Of a stretch of 64,000 bases of DNA, positions 1-8,284 are shown in pieces. The notes under the pieces are model-generated. The model searched no databases, was not told where the DNA came from, and saw nothing but the letters and a program-made list of their open reading frames with translations. The DNA comes from DATAEK01 sp036258055 (lineage in GTDB: Bacteria; Acidobacteriota; Vicinamibacteria; Vicinamibacterales; 2-12-FULL-66-21), in assembly GCA_036258055.1 (NCBI GenBank), contig DATAEK010000098.1, forward strand, positions 20,946-84,945. Direction: 5' to 3'. The position numbers were made by a program, and so were the translations under genes. The number at the start of each line of letters is the position of its first letter. Positions within the stretch are counted from its first letter, which is position 1.

Positions 1-507
1 CCAACCCAGCAGTGCCTGCGACAACGGCGCGCCGGTGATGATCGCGATTGGAATCGCAATCATGAAGAGCGCGCTCGTCTTGGCACGCTCAGCCGCAGGA
101 ATCCAGTAGGTCAGATACAGCACAATGCCGGGGAAGAAACCCGCCTCCGCGACCCCGAGCAGCACGCGTGCCAGGTAGAACGTACCGGTATCGTGCACGA
201 AGAGGGTCGCCATCGACACGAATCCCCAGACGATCATGATCCGCGAAATCCAGAGGCGCGCGCCGACGCGGGCAAGTATCAGGTTGCTCGGAATCTCGAA
301 GAGGCAATAGCCGAGAAAGAAGAGCCCCGCCCCGATGCCGTACGTTGCGTCGGTCAGGCCGAGATCCCGCTGCAGCTCCGAGGCCGCAAACCCGATGTTC
401 ACGCGGTCGACGTAGGCCACCACGTAGCAGATGAACGTGAACGGGATCAGGCGGCGCGTGACGCGCGCGATCACCGCGCGGCGCTGGTCGTCGGTCAGCT
501 CGAGCAT
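1..507 (-). CDS. MFS transporter, anion:cation symporter type (N-terminal part; runs off the window)
   Basis: The 169 codons from an ATG at 507 stay open to base 1, so the C-terminal half lies outside the window. The translation has the first major-facilitator helices, the DRVNIG motif after helix 1, and ends in helix 5. This is typical of the anion:cation symporter family, which takes up hexuronates, tartrate, galactonate and similar sugar acids with protons across the inner membrane. An in-frame stop nine codons upstream leaves no other credible start. The gene diverges from a GH97 glycosidase and an alginate-lyase-family gene across a 126-nt gap with a palindrome, so uptake of a sugar or uronate released by those enzymes is a reasonable inference. 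The substrate cannot be read from sequence. Confidence 0.85.
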   Translation of the reverse strand, partial: MLELTDDQRRAVIARVTRRLIPFTFICYVVAYVDRVNIGFAASELQRDLGLTDATYGIGAGLFFLGYCLFEIPSNLILARVGARLWISRIMIVWGFVSMATLFVHDTGTFYLARVLLGVAEAGFFPGIVLYLTYWIPAAERAKTSALFMIAIPIAIITGAPLSQALLGW

Positions 508-542
508 CTTGGTGACCGTGTCACTGTATCGCGTTCAGGTTT

Positions 543-558
543 ACTTTACCGTTAAAGT
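543..558. promoter_or_regulatory. Palindromic operator candidate in a divergent promoter region
   Basis: ACTTTA-CCGT-TAAAGT is a perfect 6-bp inverted repeat with a 4-nt centre, in an AT-rich island between the divergent MFS and GH97 genes. Its size and position suit a LacI- or GntR-type carbohydrate repressor. No regulator gene is adjacent in this window, so the cognate protein is unknown. Confidence 0.45.
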
Positions 559-633
559 TTGTTATCACCGTCGGCATCACGGCCCACGGTCCGTTCACAC
601 CGGACCCAGGGTGCCGATCTCCCTGGAGCGTTC

Positions 634-2517
634 GTGAGATTCATCGCGACAGTATGCCTGGTCGGCGCGGTTTCGGCGCTCCCGTTGCAACACGCCCCGG
701 AACGGCTCGCGATCTCGAGCCCGAACGGGCGCATGGCCTTCGTCCTCGAAACGGGAACCCGACTGACGTGGAGCGCCACCACCGGCGGTGCCGCCGCGAT
801 CGAGCCATCGGCTCTTGGATTGCTCGTGGACGGCAACGACATCGGGTCGGGCTCCGTCCTCCAGAGAACGGAACGTTACACCATCGACGAGACCTACCCC
901 TCGCGCGGCGTGCACGCAACGGCAGTCAACCGATCGAACGGCGCGCGCCTGACGTTCCGTCACGCGCTCACTCGCACGTCACCGGTGCTCGACGTCAGGG
1001 TGGCCGACGATGGCGTCGCGTTCCGGTGGATGGTGGATGGATCAGGCCGGCGCGTGCCCGACGCGGCGATCGGATTCCGATTGCCCGCCGGCACCGTTTT
1101 CTGGGCGCATGGCCTTCGTGACCATTACGAGGGCGTCCACGAACGCCGACGCATCGAGGACGCAGCCGAGGGAGATTGGGCCGCGCCGCCCGTGACGGCG
1201 AAGCTGCCGGATGGACGCGGGTACCTCACGATCACCGAAGCCGACTTGCGCGATTACGCCGGCATGGCACTTCAAGCCGACGGCAAGAACGGCTTCTACG
1301 AACGGCTCGGCCACACACACCCGGCGAGCTATCCCTTCACGCTGCGATACGGCGAGGACAATGCGCGGCGGCTGTCGGCCGCGGCGCCCGTCGATGGTCC
1401 CATCCGCACGCCGTGGCGGGTCGTCATCATCGGCCAAACGCTCAATGCGCTCGTGAACAGCGATCTGATTCCCAATCTGTGTCCGCCGCCCGATTCGAAG
1501 CTGTTTCCCGAGGGCATCAGGACCGGATGGCTCAAGCCGGGGCGGGCGGTCTGGCGTTTTCTCGACGGAGGGGAGCCGACTGTTGCGGGGATCAAGGAGT
1601 TCTCGAAGCTTGCGGCGGATCTGGGATTCGAATACCAGGTGGTCGAAGGCCAATGGCAGAAATGGACGGCGGAGGAGCTCCGCGATGTCAACGAGTACTC
1701 GAAGGCGCGGGGGGTCGGCATTCTCGTGTGGCGCCACCGCAACACGCTGGGCGACGCCGCGGAGCGCCGGAAGCTGTTCGCGTCGCTGCAGCAGGCGGGC
1801 GTGGTCGGCGTGAAAGTGGATTTTCTCGATCACGAAGCCCGCGAGGTCATCGATCTCTATCAGGCCATCCTGCGGGACGCCGCCGAGTTCCATCTGATGA
1901 TCGATTTCCACGGCGCCAACAAGCCGGCCGGCGAGTCGCGCACGTGGCCGAACGAAATGACGCGAGAAGGGGTCTTCGGTCTCGAGCATCGGCGGATGGA
2001 GGCCTGGGCGACGTTCAACACGACCTTTCCGTTCACGCGGATGCTCGCCGGCCATGCGGACTACACGCCGGTCGTCTTCGGCGAGCGCCGGAAGGAGACC
2101 AGTTGGGCCCACCAGATCGCCAGCGCCGCGATTCTGACGTCGCCGCTGCTCGTTTACGGCGGTCACCCGGCATCGTTGCTCGCCAATCCGGGCGCCGACA
2201 TGATCAGGAGCATCCCCAGCGTGTGGGATGAGACACTCGTGCTCCCGCCATCGGAGATCGGGGAGCTGGCGATGTTCGCCCGCCGGTCGGGCGACCGATG
2301 GTTCGTCGCCGCGATGAACGGGCCTCGAGCGACGACCGTCAAGATCGACCCGTCGTTCCTTGGCAGCGGGGCGTATCGCGCGCTGCTGGTCCGCGACGAT
2401 CCGGATGACGCCGGTGCCGTGAAAGTGGAGACGCTCGACACGCGGCGCGACCGATCCATCGAGATTGCGATGCGCGACGCCGGCGGGTTCATCGTGCGAT
2501 TCACGCCGAATCAGTGA
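634..2517 (+). CDS. Secreted glycoside hydrolase family 97 (alpha-glucosidase/alpha-galactosidase type)
   Basis: GH97 enzymes hydrolyse alpha-glucosides or alpha-galactosides, usually in the periplasm. The 627-residue protein has an N-terminal beta-sandwich followed by the catalytic barrel (about residue 275 on), which matches the family's usual length. The retaining-type landmarks appear present: Asp396 in VKVDF is the probable nucleophile and Glu445 in MTREG the probable acid/base. That favours the retaining, alpha-galactosidase-like branch over the inverting SusB branch (family knowledge, not tested). I chose the GTG at 634 because GGAG lies 5 nt before it and translation then begins directly with a signal peptide (VRFIATVCLVGAVSA); the upstream ATG at 559 adds 25 unlikely residues. 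The next gene overlaps its stop codon. Confidence 0.88.
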   Translation: MRFIATVCLVGAVSALPLQHAPERLAISSPNGRMAFVLETGTRLTWSATTGGAAAIEPSALGLLVDGNDIGSGSVLQRTERYTIDETYPSRGVHATAVNRSNGARLTFRHALTRTSPVLDVRVADDGVAFRWMVDGSGRRVPDAAIGFRLPAGTVFWAHGLRDHYEGVHERRRIEDAAEGDWAAPPVTAKLPDGRGYLTITEADLRDYAGMALQADGKNGFYERLGHTHPASYPFTLRYGEDNARRLSAAAPVDGPIRTPWRVVIIGQTLNALVNSDLIPNLCPPPDSKLFPEGIRTGWLKPGRAVWRFLDGGEPTVAGIKEFSKLAADLGFEYQVVEGQWQKWTAEELRDVNEYSKARGVGILVWRHRNTLGDAAERRKLFASLQQAGVVGVKVDFLDHEAREVIDLYQAILRDAAEFHLMIDFHGANKPAGESRTWPNEMTREGVFGLEHRRMEAWATFNTTFPFTRMLAGHADYTPVVFGERRKETSWAHQIASAAILTSPLLVYGGHPASLLANPGADMIRSIPSVWDETLVLPPSEIGELAMFARRSGDRWFVAAMNGPRATTVKIDPSFLGSGAYRALLVRDDPDDAGAVKVETLDTRRDRSIEIAMRDAGGFIVRFTPNQ

Positions 2518-3683
2518 TCGACATGCTCACGAGACGCGTGTTCTGCGCGCTGCCGATGGCGCTCGCGATCCGGCGAAGCCGGACGCCTGCCCTGGATCTT
2601 CGGAGCAGCGAGCGGGCGCGGGTCCTCCGCGCGGCGAACCGCTACCTTCGAGAGCCGCCAGTCACGATCACGTCAGTTCAGAGTCCCAGAAGTGCCGGCG
2701 GGCCGCACGACTACTTCTCCGAAGGGGACTACTGGTGGCCCGATCCGTCGAACCCCGCCGGTCCGTACATCCAGCGGGACGGCATGACGAACCGGGATAA
2801 CTTCATCGCGCACCGCCACGCGCTGATGCAGTTGAGCCTGCGCGTGCCCGCGCTCACCGCCGCGTGGCTGCTGACGAAAGAGCGGCGCTTCGCGGATCAG
2901 GCCGTGAGGCATCTCGTCGCGTGGTTCGTCGACGCGCGCACGCGGATGAACCCGCACCTGCTCTACGCGCAGGCCATTCACGGCCGCGCGACGGGACGCG
3001 GAACCGGAATCATCGACACGATCCACCTCGTGGAGGTCGTCCGCGCCGCCACCGCCCTCGAAGAGAGCCAAGGTCTCACACGTTCCGATGCGGACAGCCT
3101 GCGCGACTGGGTCTCACGGTACCTCACGTGGATCACGACGCACGAGTACGGCATCGCCGAACGCGACGCCCGGAACAATCACGGCACCTGCTGGGTCATG
3201 CAGGCGGCCGAGTTCGCGCGATTCGCCGGGCGCGGAGACGTATCCGATTTCTGCCGCGATCGGTTCAAGACCGTGCTGGTGCCGCAGCAGATCGCGGCGG
3301 ACGGCAGTTTTCCCGAAGAGCTCCGTCGCACGAAGCCGTACGGCTACTGCCTCTTCAACCTCGACGCGATGGCGATGGTCTGCCAGATTCTCTCGACCGC
3401 GACTGACAGCCTTTGGAGGTGGCAGCTGCCGGACGGCCGCGGAATCAAGAGCGCGATGAACTTCATGGTCCCCTTCATCCGCGACAAACGATCATGGCGG
3501 CAGCCGCCTGACGTCATGTACTTCGATCAATGGCCGGTGCGTCAGCCTGCGCTGCTCTTCGCGGGCCTGGCGCTCGATCGGCCGGACTACCTCGAGCTGT
3601 GGAAATCGCTCGACCCGGATCCTGCCGTTGAAGAAGTGATCAGGAATTACTTCATCCGGCAGCCGGTACTGTGGGTTGGATGA
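2514..3683 (+). CDS. Alginate-lyase-family polysaccharide lyase/uronate enzyme, secreted
   Basis: The 389-residue protein matches the alginate lyase superfamily (alpha/alpha barrel): a DYWWPDPSNP segment near residue 80, an RDNFIAHRH segment and a conserved NNHGTCW motif near residue 223, followed by the KPYGYCLFNLDA segment. Such enzymes cleave uronic-acid polymers by beta-elimination. The N-terminus begins TRRVFCALPMALA, a short signal that could use the Tat route. The GTG start overlaps the GH97 stop (GTGA), implying translational coupling; an ATG at 2523 is the alternative. With the GH97 gene and the divergent sugar-acid transporter it forms a small polysaccharide-use locus. The exact substrate is unknown, since this family also includes members acting on other uronates. 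Confidence 0.8.
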   Translation: MIDMLTRRVFCALPMALAIRRSRTPALDLRSSERARVLRAANRYLREPPVTITSVQSPRSAGGPHDYFSEGDYWWPDPSNPAGPYIQRDGMTNRDNFIAHRHALMQLSLRVPALTAAWLLTKERRFADQAVRHLVAWFVDARTRMNPHLLYAQAIHGRATGRGTGIIDTIHLVEVVRAATALEESQGLTRSDADSLRDWVSRYLTWITTHEYGIAERDARNNHGTCWVMQAAEFARFAGRGDVSDFCRDRFKTVLVPQQIAADGSFPEELRRTKPYGYCLFNLDAMAMVCQILSTATDSLWRWQLPDGRGIKSAMNFMVPFIRDKRSWRQPPDVMYFDQWPVRQPALLFAGLALDRPDYLELWKSLDPDPAVEEVIRNYFIRQPVLWVG

Positions 3684-3685
3684 TC

Positions 3686-3757
3686 GGAGGACGGGAGGGC
3701 ACGGAGCGGAGGGCGCGGAGATCTGCTACGCGGAGGCGCGGAGGACGCGCGGAGAAG
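3686..3757. repeat. Degenerate GGAGGCGC/GCGGAGG tandem tract after a stop codon
   Basis: About 70 nt of irregular repeats of GCGGAG and GGAGGGC start two bases after the lyase stop codon. The rest of the gap up to 3815 is C-rich and shows nothing else. A related tract in the opposite orientation lies at 34937-35010. Confidence 0.6.
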
Positions 3758-3815
3758 TGGCCAAGACCGCCGCCCCCTCGGCTCGGTGCCCTCCGCCCCC
3801 TCTTCCGCGCGCTCC

Positions 3816-4466
3816 CTAGCTCACACGCACCGTCAACGGCGCGCTGAGCCGGACCGCCACGACTCCGCCTCTCCCCACCCGAACTTCCTCGCCGCGAGTG
3901 GACAGGACAACCGCCGTGCCCGCACCCCCGCCAGCCGCCGCCCCGATGCCTGCGCCCTTCTTGCCGCCGACGAGCCCGCCGATGATCGCGCCGCCCGCGG
4001 CGGGAATGCCGATCTTCGCAGCGTCCTTCGCCTTGGTCGCGCGCGCCGTTCGCGACCACGATCGCGTGCTGATGCGATACCGCTCGTCGTCGCCCGCCGG
4101 TGTAATCGCGTGGAAACGCATCGCGAGCTGCGCCCGTCCCTTGACCTTCCCGGACCGCCGCGCCTGCGTCACCGATCCAATCACCGCGCTACCGGCCGGC
4201 AGGACTGTCCGGCCACCGACGATGACGGGATTGACCAGGCTCGCGCGGACCGGATCCTCCACGCGGGAGACGTCGGAGCCGACGCTGTTCTCGAGACGCA
4301 CGCGCAACAGCGTGCCCGCGGGAATGGTGACTTCGCGTACCCGCGCGACGGTTCTTGCGGGCGAAGCGATCGCCGGATCAGGAGAAGCGGCCGTGGGGAC
4401 GTTCGTTACGCCAAGTACCGTAACGAGCCCGGCGGCCGCGACCAGCATGTGATGTCTTCGCTCCAT
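3816..4466 (-). CDS. Exported protein of unknown function with a glycine-zipper segment
   Basis: No clear function. The 216-residue translation has a signal-like N-terminus (hydrophobic residues about 7-21), then a stretch built on IPAGTLLRVRLENSV and GGRTVLPAGSAVIGSV that resembles the small beta-barrel fold of TraB/VirB10-like and related cell-envelope proteins. A glycine zipper follows (GGAIIGGLVGGKKGAGIGAAAGGGAG, about residues 156-181) that could insert into or pack on a membrane, and the C-terminus is short and beta-rich. The start chosen is the ATG at 4466, preceded by GGAGGG with 4-nt spacing; a TTG at 4493 would only add residues encoding the ribosome site. It stands alone, convergent with the lyase gene. 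An envelope role is inferred. Confidence 0.65.
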   Translation of the reverse strand: MERRHHMLVAAAGLVTVLGVTNVPTAASPDPAIASPARTVARVREVTIPAGTLLRVRLENSVGSDVSRVEDPVRASLVNPVIVGGRTVLPAGSAVIGSVTQARRSGKVKGRAQLAMRFHAITPAGDDERYRISTRSWSRTARATKAKDAAKIGIPAAGGAIIGGLVGGKKGAGIGAAAGGGAGTAVVLSTRGEEVRVGRGGVVAVRLSAPLTVRVS

Positions 4467-4829
4467 ACCACCCTCCGCGAAGGAGAGGGGCAAGACGCAT
4501 GCCTCCGAGCGAGACCGAAGCCCATCACCGCAAAGTACTAAGCAGTCGGACGTTGATTCGAGATATCAGGATTGTCATGGGCAGGCTCCTGCTCATCTGA
4601 CACTCGAAGAGGACGAGGACAGCACCTCGACTTACCGTTTTGCCTGCGGCCGGACCATTCGCAGGCCGAAGACGCGACAGCATTTCTTTAAAGCCCGGGG
4701 CCCCACCCCCGGGCCTACTCGCCGCTCGCTTCGCTCGCGGCTGGCTGCGAGGCGACAGCCTGCTTTCAGAAGGATTCTGTCTCCTGCCTACCTCCTACCT
4801 CCTACCTCCTTCCTCCTACCTCCTTCTTC
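4467..4829. other. 363-nt gap with a hairpin element and a pyrimidine tandem tract
   Basis: No gene is visible. The left third should carry the promoter of the leftward gene at 4466 but has no obvious -35/-10 pair. The remainder holds the covarying hairpin at 4693-4714, the CGCTCGCTTCGCTCGCG module at 4723-4739 and the CCTACCT tract at 4781-4853, each described separately. Confidence 0.6.
4693..4714. repeat. Dispersed hairpin element, copy A
   Basis: GCCCGGGG and CCCCGGGC pair around the loop CCCCAC. The core GGGGCCCCACCCCC (4697-4710) also occurs at 53414-53427 and, inverted, at 8252-8265. The outer four base pairs differ in each copy but stay complementary. A CGCTCGCTT-type module follows on the same side in copies A and B, and a diverged version follows copy C. 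Confidence 0.7.
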
Positions 4830-4853
4830 CTACCTCCTTCTTCCTACCTCCTG
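4781..4853. repeat. CCTACCTCCT tandem tract running into a coding end
   Basis: Irregular repeats of CCTACCT/CCTTCTT extend over about 70 nt. The stop codon (4830-4832) and the last codons of the leftward thioesterase gene lie inside the tract, so its C-terminal EVGRRR is encoded by repeat sequence. Confidence 0.8.
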
Positions 4854-5243
4854 CAGCTTGTCGATGATTTCTTCCGGAATCTCGATGGCCTTCAGCGGCG
4901 GCCCCTTGCGCACATGCACCGTCGTCATCACGCCCGTGCCGATGGTCGTGTCGCCGCGCACAATCGTGCAGGCGTACCGAATCGTTCGGCGGGAGACGGT
5001 GTCGATCTGGAGCACGACCTCGAACTCGTCTTCGAAGTACAGGGGATTCTTGAAGTCGAACGACGCAGACAGCCGCGGCCAGCTCGTTTCCTCGCCGAAG
5101 CGCGCGATGTGCATGCCTGCAGCCCGCCACAGCGCGTGCTCCGCTTCCTCCATGTACTTGAACATCCACGAGAAGTGGACGATCCCCGCCATGTCGGTTT
5201 CAGCGAACTGCACCTGGCGCGCGTAGCGGAAGCCGTCAGGCAC
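4830..5243 (-). CDS. Acyl-CoA thioesterase, YbgC/4HBT hotdog family
   Basis: The 137-residue hotdog-fold protein has the 4-hydroxybenzoyl-CoA thioesterase signature FAETDMAGIVHFSWMFKYMEEAEH (residues 13-36), including the catalytic-type Asp17 and the helix that follows it. Members hydrolyse acyl-CoA or carrier-bound acyl thioesters in the cytoplasm. It is the last gene of a leftward operon, 9 nt after the halogenase-like gene, which suggests it releases or edits an acyl intermediate made or modified by the two upstream enzymes (inference). The last six residues are written by the CCTACCT tandem tract that crosses its 3' end, so the natural end of the protein may have been altered by repeat growth. 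Confidence 0.87.
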   Translation of the reverse strand: MPDGFRYARQVQFAETDMAGIVHFSWMFKYMEEAEHALWRAAGMHIARFGEETSWPRLSASFDFKNPLYFEDEFEVVLQIDTVSRRTIRYACTIVRGDTTIGTGVMTTVHVRKGPPLKAIEIPEEIIDKLQEVGRRR

Positions 5244-5252
5244 GAGCTGAGG

Positions 5253-6566
5253 TCAGGGCCGACGCCCGTCCGGCAGGACGAGCTCGTTGGCTTTCGATGG
5301 CGTGGTGTCGGGCGCAAGGCCGGCATGCCAAGGCGGAATGGGTTGCTTGTTCGGACCGTAGAGGCTCTCCATCGGCTTCCACACGACGTCGACTCGATCA
5401 TTGAAGAGATCGCCGATGAGCAGATCCGTGACGGTGTTGCGAAGCTCGGGATAATGACGAACGAAGTTCCCGAAACTGAACCCGTCGTAGTACTCGCAGA
5501 CGAGACGGCGCATGCGGTCCACGCCTTCGTTGAATCCGGTACCCCACCGTCCGAGCTGGGCGGCGCTCGTGTCACCCTTCGACAAACCGTCCACGATCGC
5601 GTCGGCCGCCATCTCCCCTGACCGGAGCGCGAGCAGCACTCCGGACGAGTACAGCGGATCGAGAAACCCGAACGCATCCCCGACGAGAACCCAGCCGTCA
5701 CCGGCGACGGCTTTCGCGCGGTAGGAGTAGTCGCGCGTCAGGAAGTGCCCCGTCACGCGCCGCGCGGACGAGACGCGCTCCTTCACCGCGCTGCAATCGT
5801 CGACTTCTTCCTGATACGTCTGTTCGTGGTTCTTGCGACCCTTGAACAGGTAGTCGAACGGCGCCACGACACCGACGCTGACGATGTTGTCGTGAAGCGG
5901 GATGTACCAGAACCAGCCGTTCTTGTTCCGGGTCTGCAGCACCATCGTCGCCCCTTCATCGCGGCCGGTATCGCGATAGGCGCCCTCCCAGTAGGTCCAG
6001 ATGGCGCCCTTGTTCAGGACCGGATCCCAGAGGCGCAGCTTGAACCGGTTCTGCAGCATCGCGGCCTGTCCGGACGCGTCGACGACGACCTTGGCGCGCA
6101 CCTCGCGGCGGGCGCCGCTCGCGTCCTGGATGCGCACGCCGACCGCTCGATCGCCGTCGAACAGCACGTCGAGGACGTGGACTCCCTCGTGCGCATCCAC
6201 GCCGTGCTCGCGCGCATTCTCGAGCATCATCTGGTCGAACTCGCTGCGCACGACCTGCCACGTCTGCGAGCACTCATGCGGCTTGTTGTCCCAGAAGTAG
6301 AACGGCGCCGACAGCTTGCCGCTGGCGTTGACGAACTGCACGCTGTACTTCTTCACGAAGTGGCTGCGCCGCATCTTGGGCAGCATGTTCAGCCGCTTCA
6401 GCACCCAGTAGGTTTCCGGGATCAGCGACTCGCCGATGTGAAACCGTGGAAAGCGCTCGCGCTCGAAAAGACCGACGCGAAGACCCTGCTGCGCGATGAG
6501 CGTCGAGGTCGTCGATCCTGCCGGGCCGCCGCCGATGACGACCACATCGTAGTCAGATGGAGACAT
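5253..6566 (-). CDS. Flavin-dependent halogenase-like oxidoreductase
   Basis: A 437-residue FAD enzyme of the halogenase/geranylgeranyl-reductase-like group. It has the dinucleotide motif GGGPAG (12-17), the RFHIGESLIP segment (41-50) typical of phenol/pyrrole halogenases, a WxWxIP signature (WFWYIP, 218-223) and the GDAFGFLDPLYSSG FAD motif. In known halogenases WxWxIP shields the flavin and a Lys carries the chlorinating species; Lys72 or Lys73 in FVKKYS is the best candidate here, but the alignment is by eye. Reductases without halogenase activity share much of this architecture, so chlorination is likely but unproven. It lies between a HemN-like radical SAM gene (78 nt upstream) and a thioesterase (9 nt downstream), all in one direction. 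Confidence 0.8.
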   Translation of the reverse strand: MSPSDYDVVVIGGGPAGSTTSTLIAQQGLRVGLFERERFPRFHIGESLIPETYWVLKRLNMLPKMRRSHFVKKYSVQFVNASGKLSAPFYFWDNKPHECSQTWQVVRSEFDQMMLENAREHGVDAHEGVHVLDVLFDGDRAVGVRIQDASGARREVRAKVVVDASGQAAMLQNRFKLRLWDPVLNKGAIWTYWEGAYRDTGRDEGATMVLQTRNKNGWFWYIPLHDNIVSVGVVAPFDYLFKGRKNHEQTYQEEVDDCSAVKERVSSARRVTGHFLTRDYSYRAKAVAGDGWVLVGDAFGFLDPLYSSGVLLALRSGEMAADAIVDGLSKGDTSAAQLGRWGTGFNEGVDRMRRLVCEYYDGFSFGNFVRHYPELRNTVTDLLIGDLFNDRVDVVWKPMESLYGPNKQPIPPWHAGLAPDTTPSKANELVLPDGRRP

Positions 6567-6644
6567 AGCTGCTGATGAGAACGGTGCAGATCATGTTAGC
6601 CGTGAATGCCGAATCACGCGACGCCGATGGGACCGCGCCGGGCA

Positions 6645-7976
6645 TCAGGTGTAGCGGATGCCCGTGTGCTGAGGCAGGAAGAACCGGTGCAGCAGGACGT
6701 CCACGCGCAGCAGCGCGTCGCGCGTCAGCGCAATACGTTCGCCGGTCGCCGACGCCAGATAGCCATCGCGCCCGAGCGAGGCCAGCGGCGCCTCGAATCG
6801 ATCGAGCACGTCGACACCGTATTTCTCCGCGAAGTACCGCGGCCGGACCGATCCGCGTTTGAGCTGCAGCACGAACTCGCGGATCATGCGCTCTTCCGCC
6901 GTGGGCCGGTACGCCCGGCCGAGCGGCAGGCCGCTCTCTTCCAACGCCGCGCCGTACTTCTCCCAGGTGTCGACGTTCTGCATGTGCACGCCGTTGACGT
7001 GTCCGAACGACGCAACGCCAAGGCCCACCAGATCGGCGCCCTGCCACAGTCGATCGCGGTAAACGAACGTCGTGGATGACGGATCCTTGACGGCCGTGTA
7101 CGCGCTGCCGATGTGATAGCCCGCCCGCTCGAGCGCCTCGAACGCCTCGCGCACCCAGCGTCGCTTCGTCGACCACTCGGCGACCGGATCAGCGAACTGC
7201 CCCGTGCCCTTGATCAGGTCGCGGCTGATGGTCGTGTTGTACGGCAGTTCCATCTGGTAGATGGTCACGCTGTCAGGTTCGAGCGCCAGCGTTTTCTCGA
7301 TGCACGTCCGCCAGTTCGCATCGGTCTCGCCGAGCATGCCCGCGATCAGATCGATGTTGATCTGCGGGAAGCCGATCGACTGCGCGAACCGGTAGACTCG
7401 ATCGATCTCCGGTGAGCGATGCGCCCGGCCGTTTAGCTCGAGGATCCGATCATCGAAATTCTCGACCCCGAGGCTCAGGCGCGAAACACCCATGGCGCGG
7501 ATCGCTTCGAGCTTCGACTCTGTCAGCGTCCCGGGCTCGCACTCGAAGGTGATCTCCTCGGCCGAGGTCCACGGCGTCGCGGCCGTCAGCCGCCCGACGA
7601 GCCGCTGCAGCTGCGGCGTCGAGAGAAAGGACGGCGTCCCACCGCCGAAGTACACGAAATCGAGCGGCCTGCCGGCGATGGCCGGCAGCTCGAGATATCG
7701 ATCCCATTCGCGCGTGATCTGATCGAGGTACCACTCCACCTCGCGCGCGTTCTTGTTGATGTAGACCCGGAAGTAACAGAAGTGGCACTGTTTGCGGCAG
7801 AACGGGATGTGCAGATACAGACCAAGCGGCGCCCCCGACGGCGCCGTCTGCAACGCGGGCATCGCATCGGCAGCGACGGCCTCCGGAGTCCATACGGAAA
7901 ACGGCGGGTAGTTGGCGACGAAGTAACTGCCGACCTCGGTCTGGTCGAGCTCCACGACCCTGGGGTTCTCGGACAT
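6645..7976 (-). CDS. HemN/HemW-like radical SAM enzyme
   Basis: The 443-residue protein has the radical SAM cluster motif CxxxCxxC at Cys60, Cys64 and Cys67 within HIPFCRKQCHFCYF, the GGGTPS motif (111-116), the ECEPGT strand and a C-terminal winged-helix-like HemN domain. Family members include anaerobic coproporphyrinogen oxidase, the heme chaperone HemW, and class C radical SAM methylases and cyclopropanases of natural-product pathways. Its position as first gene of an operon with a halogenase-like flavoenzyme and a thioesterase, with no heme genes nearby, favours a biosynthetic role over heme synthesis (inference). The ATG at 7976 is only 6 nt from a TATAGT box, suggesting a leaderless mRNA. 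Confidence 0.82.
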   Translation of the reverse strand: MSENPRVVELDQTEVGSYFVANYPPFSVWTPEAVAADAMPALQTAPSGAPLGLYLHIPFCRKQCHFCYFRVYINKNAREVEWYLDQITREWDRYLELPAIAGRPLDFVYFGGGTPSFLSTPQLQRLVGRLTAATPWTSAEEITFECEPGTLTESKLEAIRAMGVSRLSLGVENFDDRILELNGRAHRSPEIDRVYRFAQSIGFPQINIDLIAGMLGETDANWRTCIEKTLALEPDSVTIYQMELPYNTTISRDLIKGTGQFADPVAEWSTKRRWVREAFEALERAGYHIGSAYTAVKDPSSTTFVYRDRLWQGADLVGLGVASFGHVNGVHMQNVDTWEKYGAALEESGLPLGRAYRPTAEERMIREFVLQLKRGSVRPRYFAEKYGVDVLDRFEAPLASLGRDGYLASATGERIALTRDALLRVDVLLHRFFLPQHTGIRYT

Positions 7977-7982
7977 CTCCGT

Positions 7983-7988
7983 ACTATA
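7983..7988 (-). promoter_or_regulatory. -10 box TATAGT of the radical SAM operon
   Basis: Six nucleotides separate this hexamer from the ATG at 7976, so the transcript would begin at or next to the start codon. No convincing -35 box is seen. Confidence 0.45.
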
Positions 7989-8047
7989 ACGACGATGGCG
8001 CCAATTTGCTTACCAGGGGCGGTTTAAGGGATGAACTGCTACCGCGG

Positions 8048-8121
8048 ATGGTAAATGGCAAATGGTAAATGGCAGATTGGATGGGCGATGGGTTTATGGG
8101 GAATGGGCGATGCGCAATGGG
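8048..8121. repeat. ATGGCAA/ATGGTAA degenerate tandem tract
   Basis: Irregular ATGGTAAATGGCAAATGG units grade into ATGGGCGATGGG units. The same unit recurs at 58282-58327 and, inverted, at 58436-58473, some 50 kb away. The tract and its neighbours fill the 308-nt gap 7977-8284, which has no gene. Confidence 0.7.
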
Positions 8122-8133
8122 ACGTCGGGGGCC

Positions 8134-8176
8134 GGGCTCGGGGCTCGGGGCTCGGGGCTCGGGGTTCGGGGCTCGG
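8134..8176. repeat. GGGCTCG tandem tract
   Basis: About six near-perfect copies of a 7-nt unit (GGGCTCG) in tandem, one with a T substitution. It does not encode a supported protein. Confidence 0.75.
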
Positions 8177-8247
8177 ACAGACTGATGCCCCTCCGAGAGG
8201 CTTGGTGTCAATAATCAGCGGCGCGAGCGTAAGCGAGCGCTGGCAGG

Positions 8248-8269
8248 TCGTGGGGGTGGGGCCCCACGA
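8248..8269. repeat. Dispersed hairpin element, copy B (inverted)
   Basis: TCGTGGGG and CCCCACGA pair around the loop GTGGGG. The 14-nt core is the exact reverse complement of copies A and C, with different but still paired outer bases. The adjacent CGCGAGCGTAAGCGAGCG (8222-8239) matches the module beside copy A. Confidence 0.7.
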
Positions 8270-8284
8270 CACACTGAATAATGC

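Noticed and set aside
4830..7976. Reading the radical SAM gene as a heme-biosynthesis gene (hemN/hemW)
   Set aside because: The family match is real but the operon has no heme genes and pairs it with a halogenase-like enzyme, so I left the gene symbol empty.
8134..8176. Short open frames through the GGGCTCG and ATGG tracts as small proteins
   Set aside because: Translations are repeat-coded (e.g. RARGSGLGARGSGLG) with no ribosome site and no independent support.
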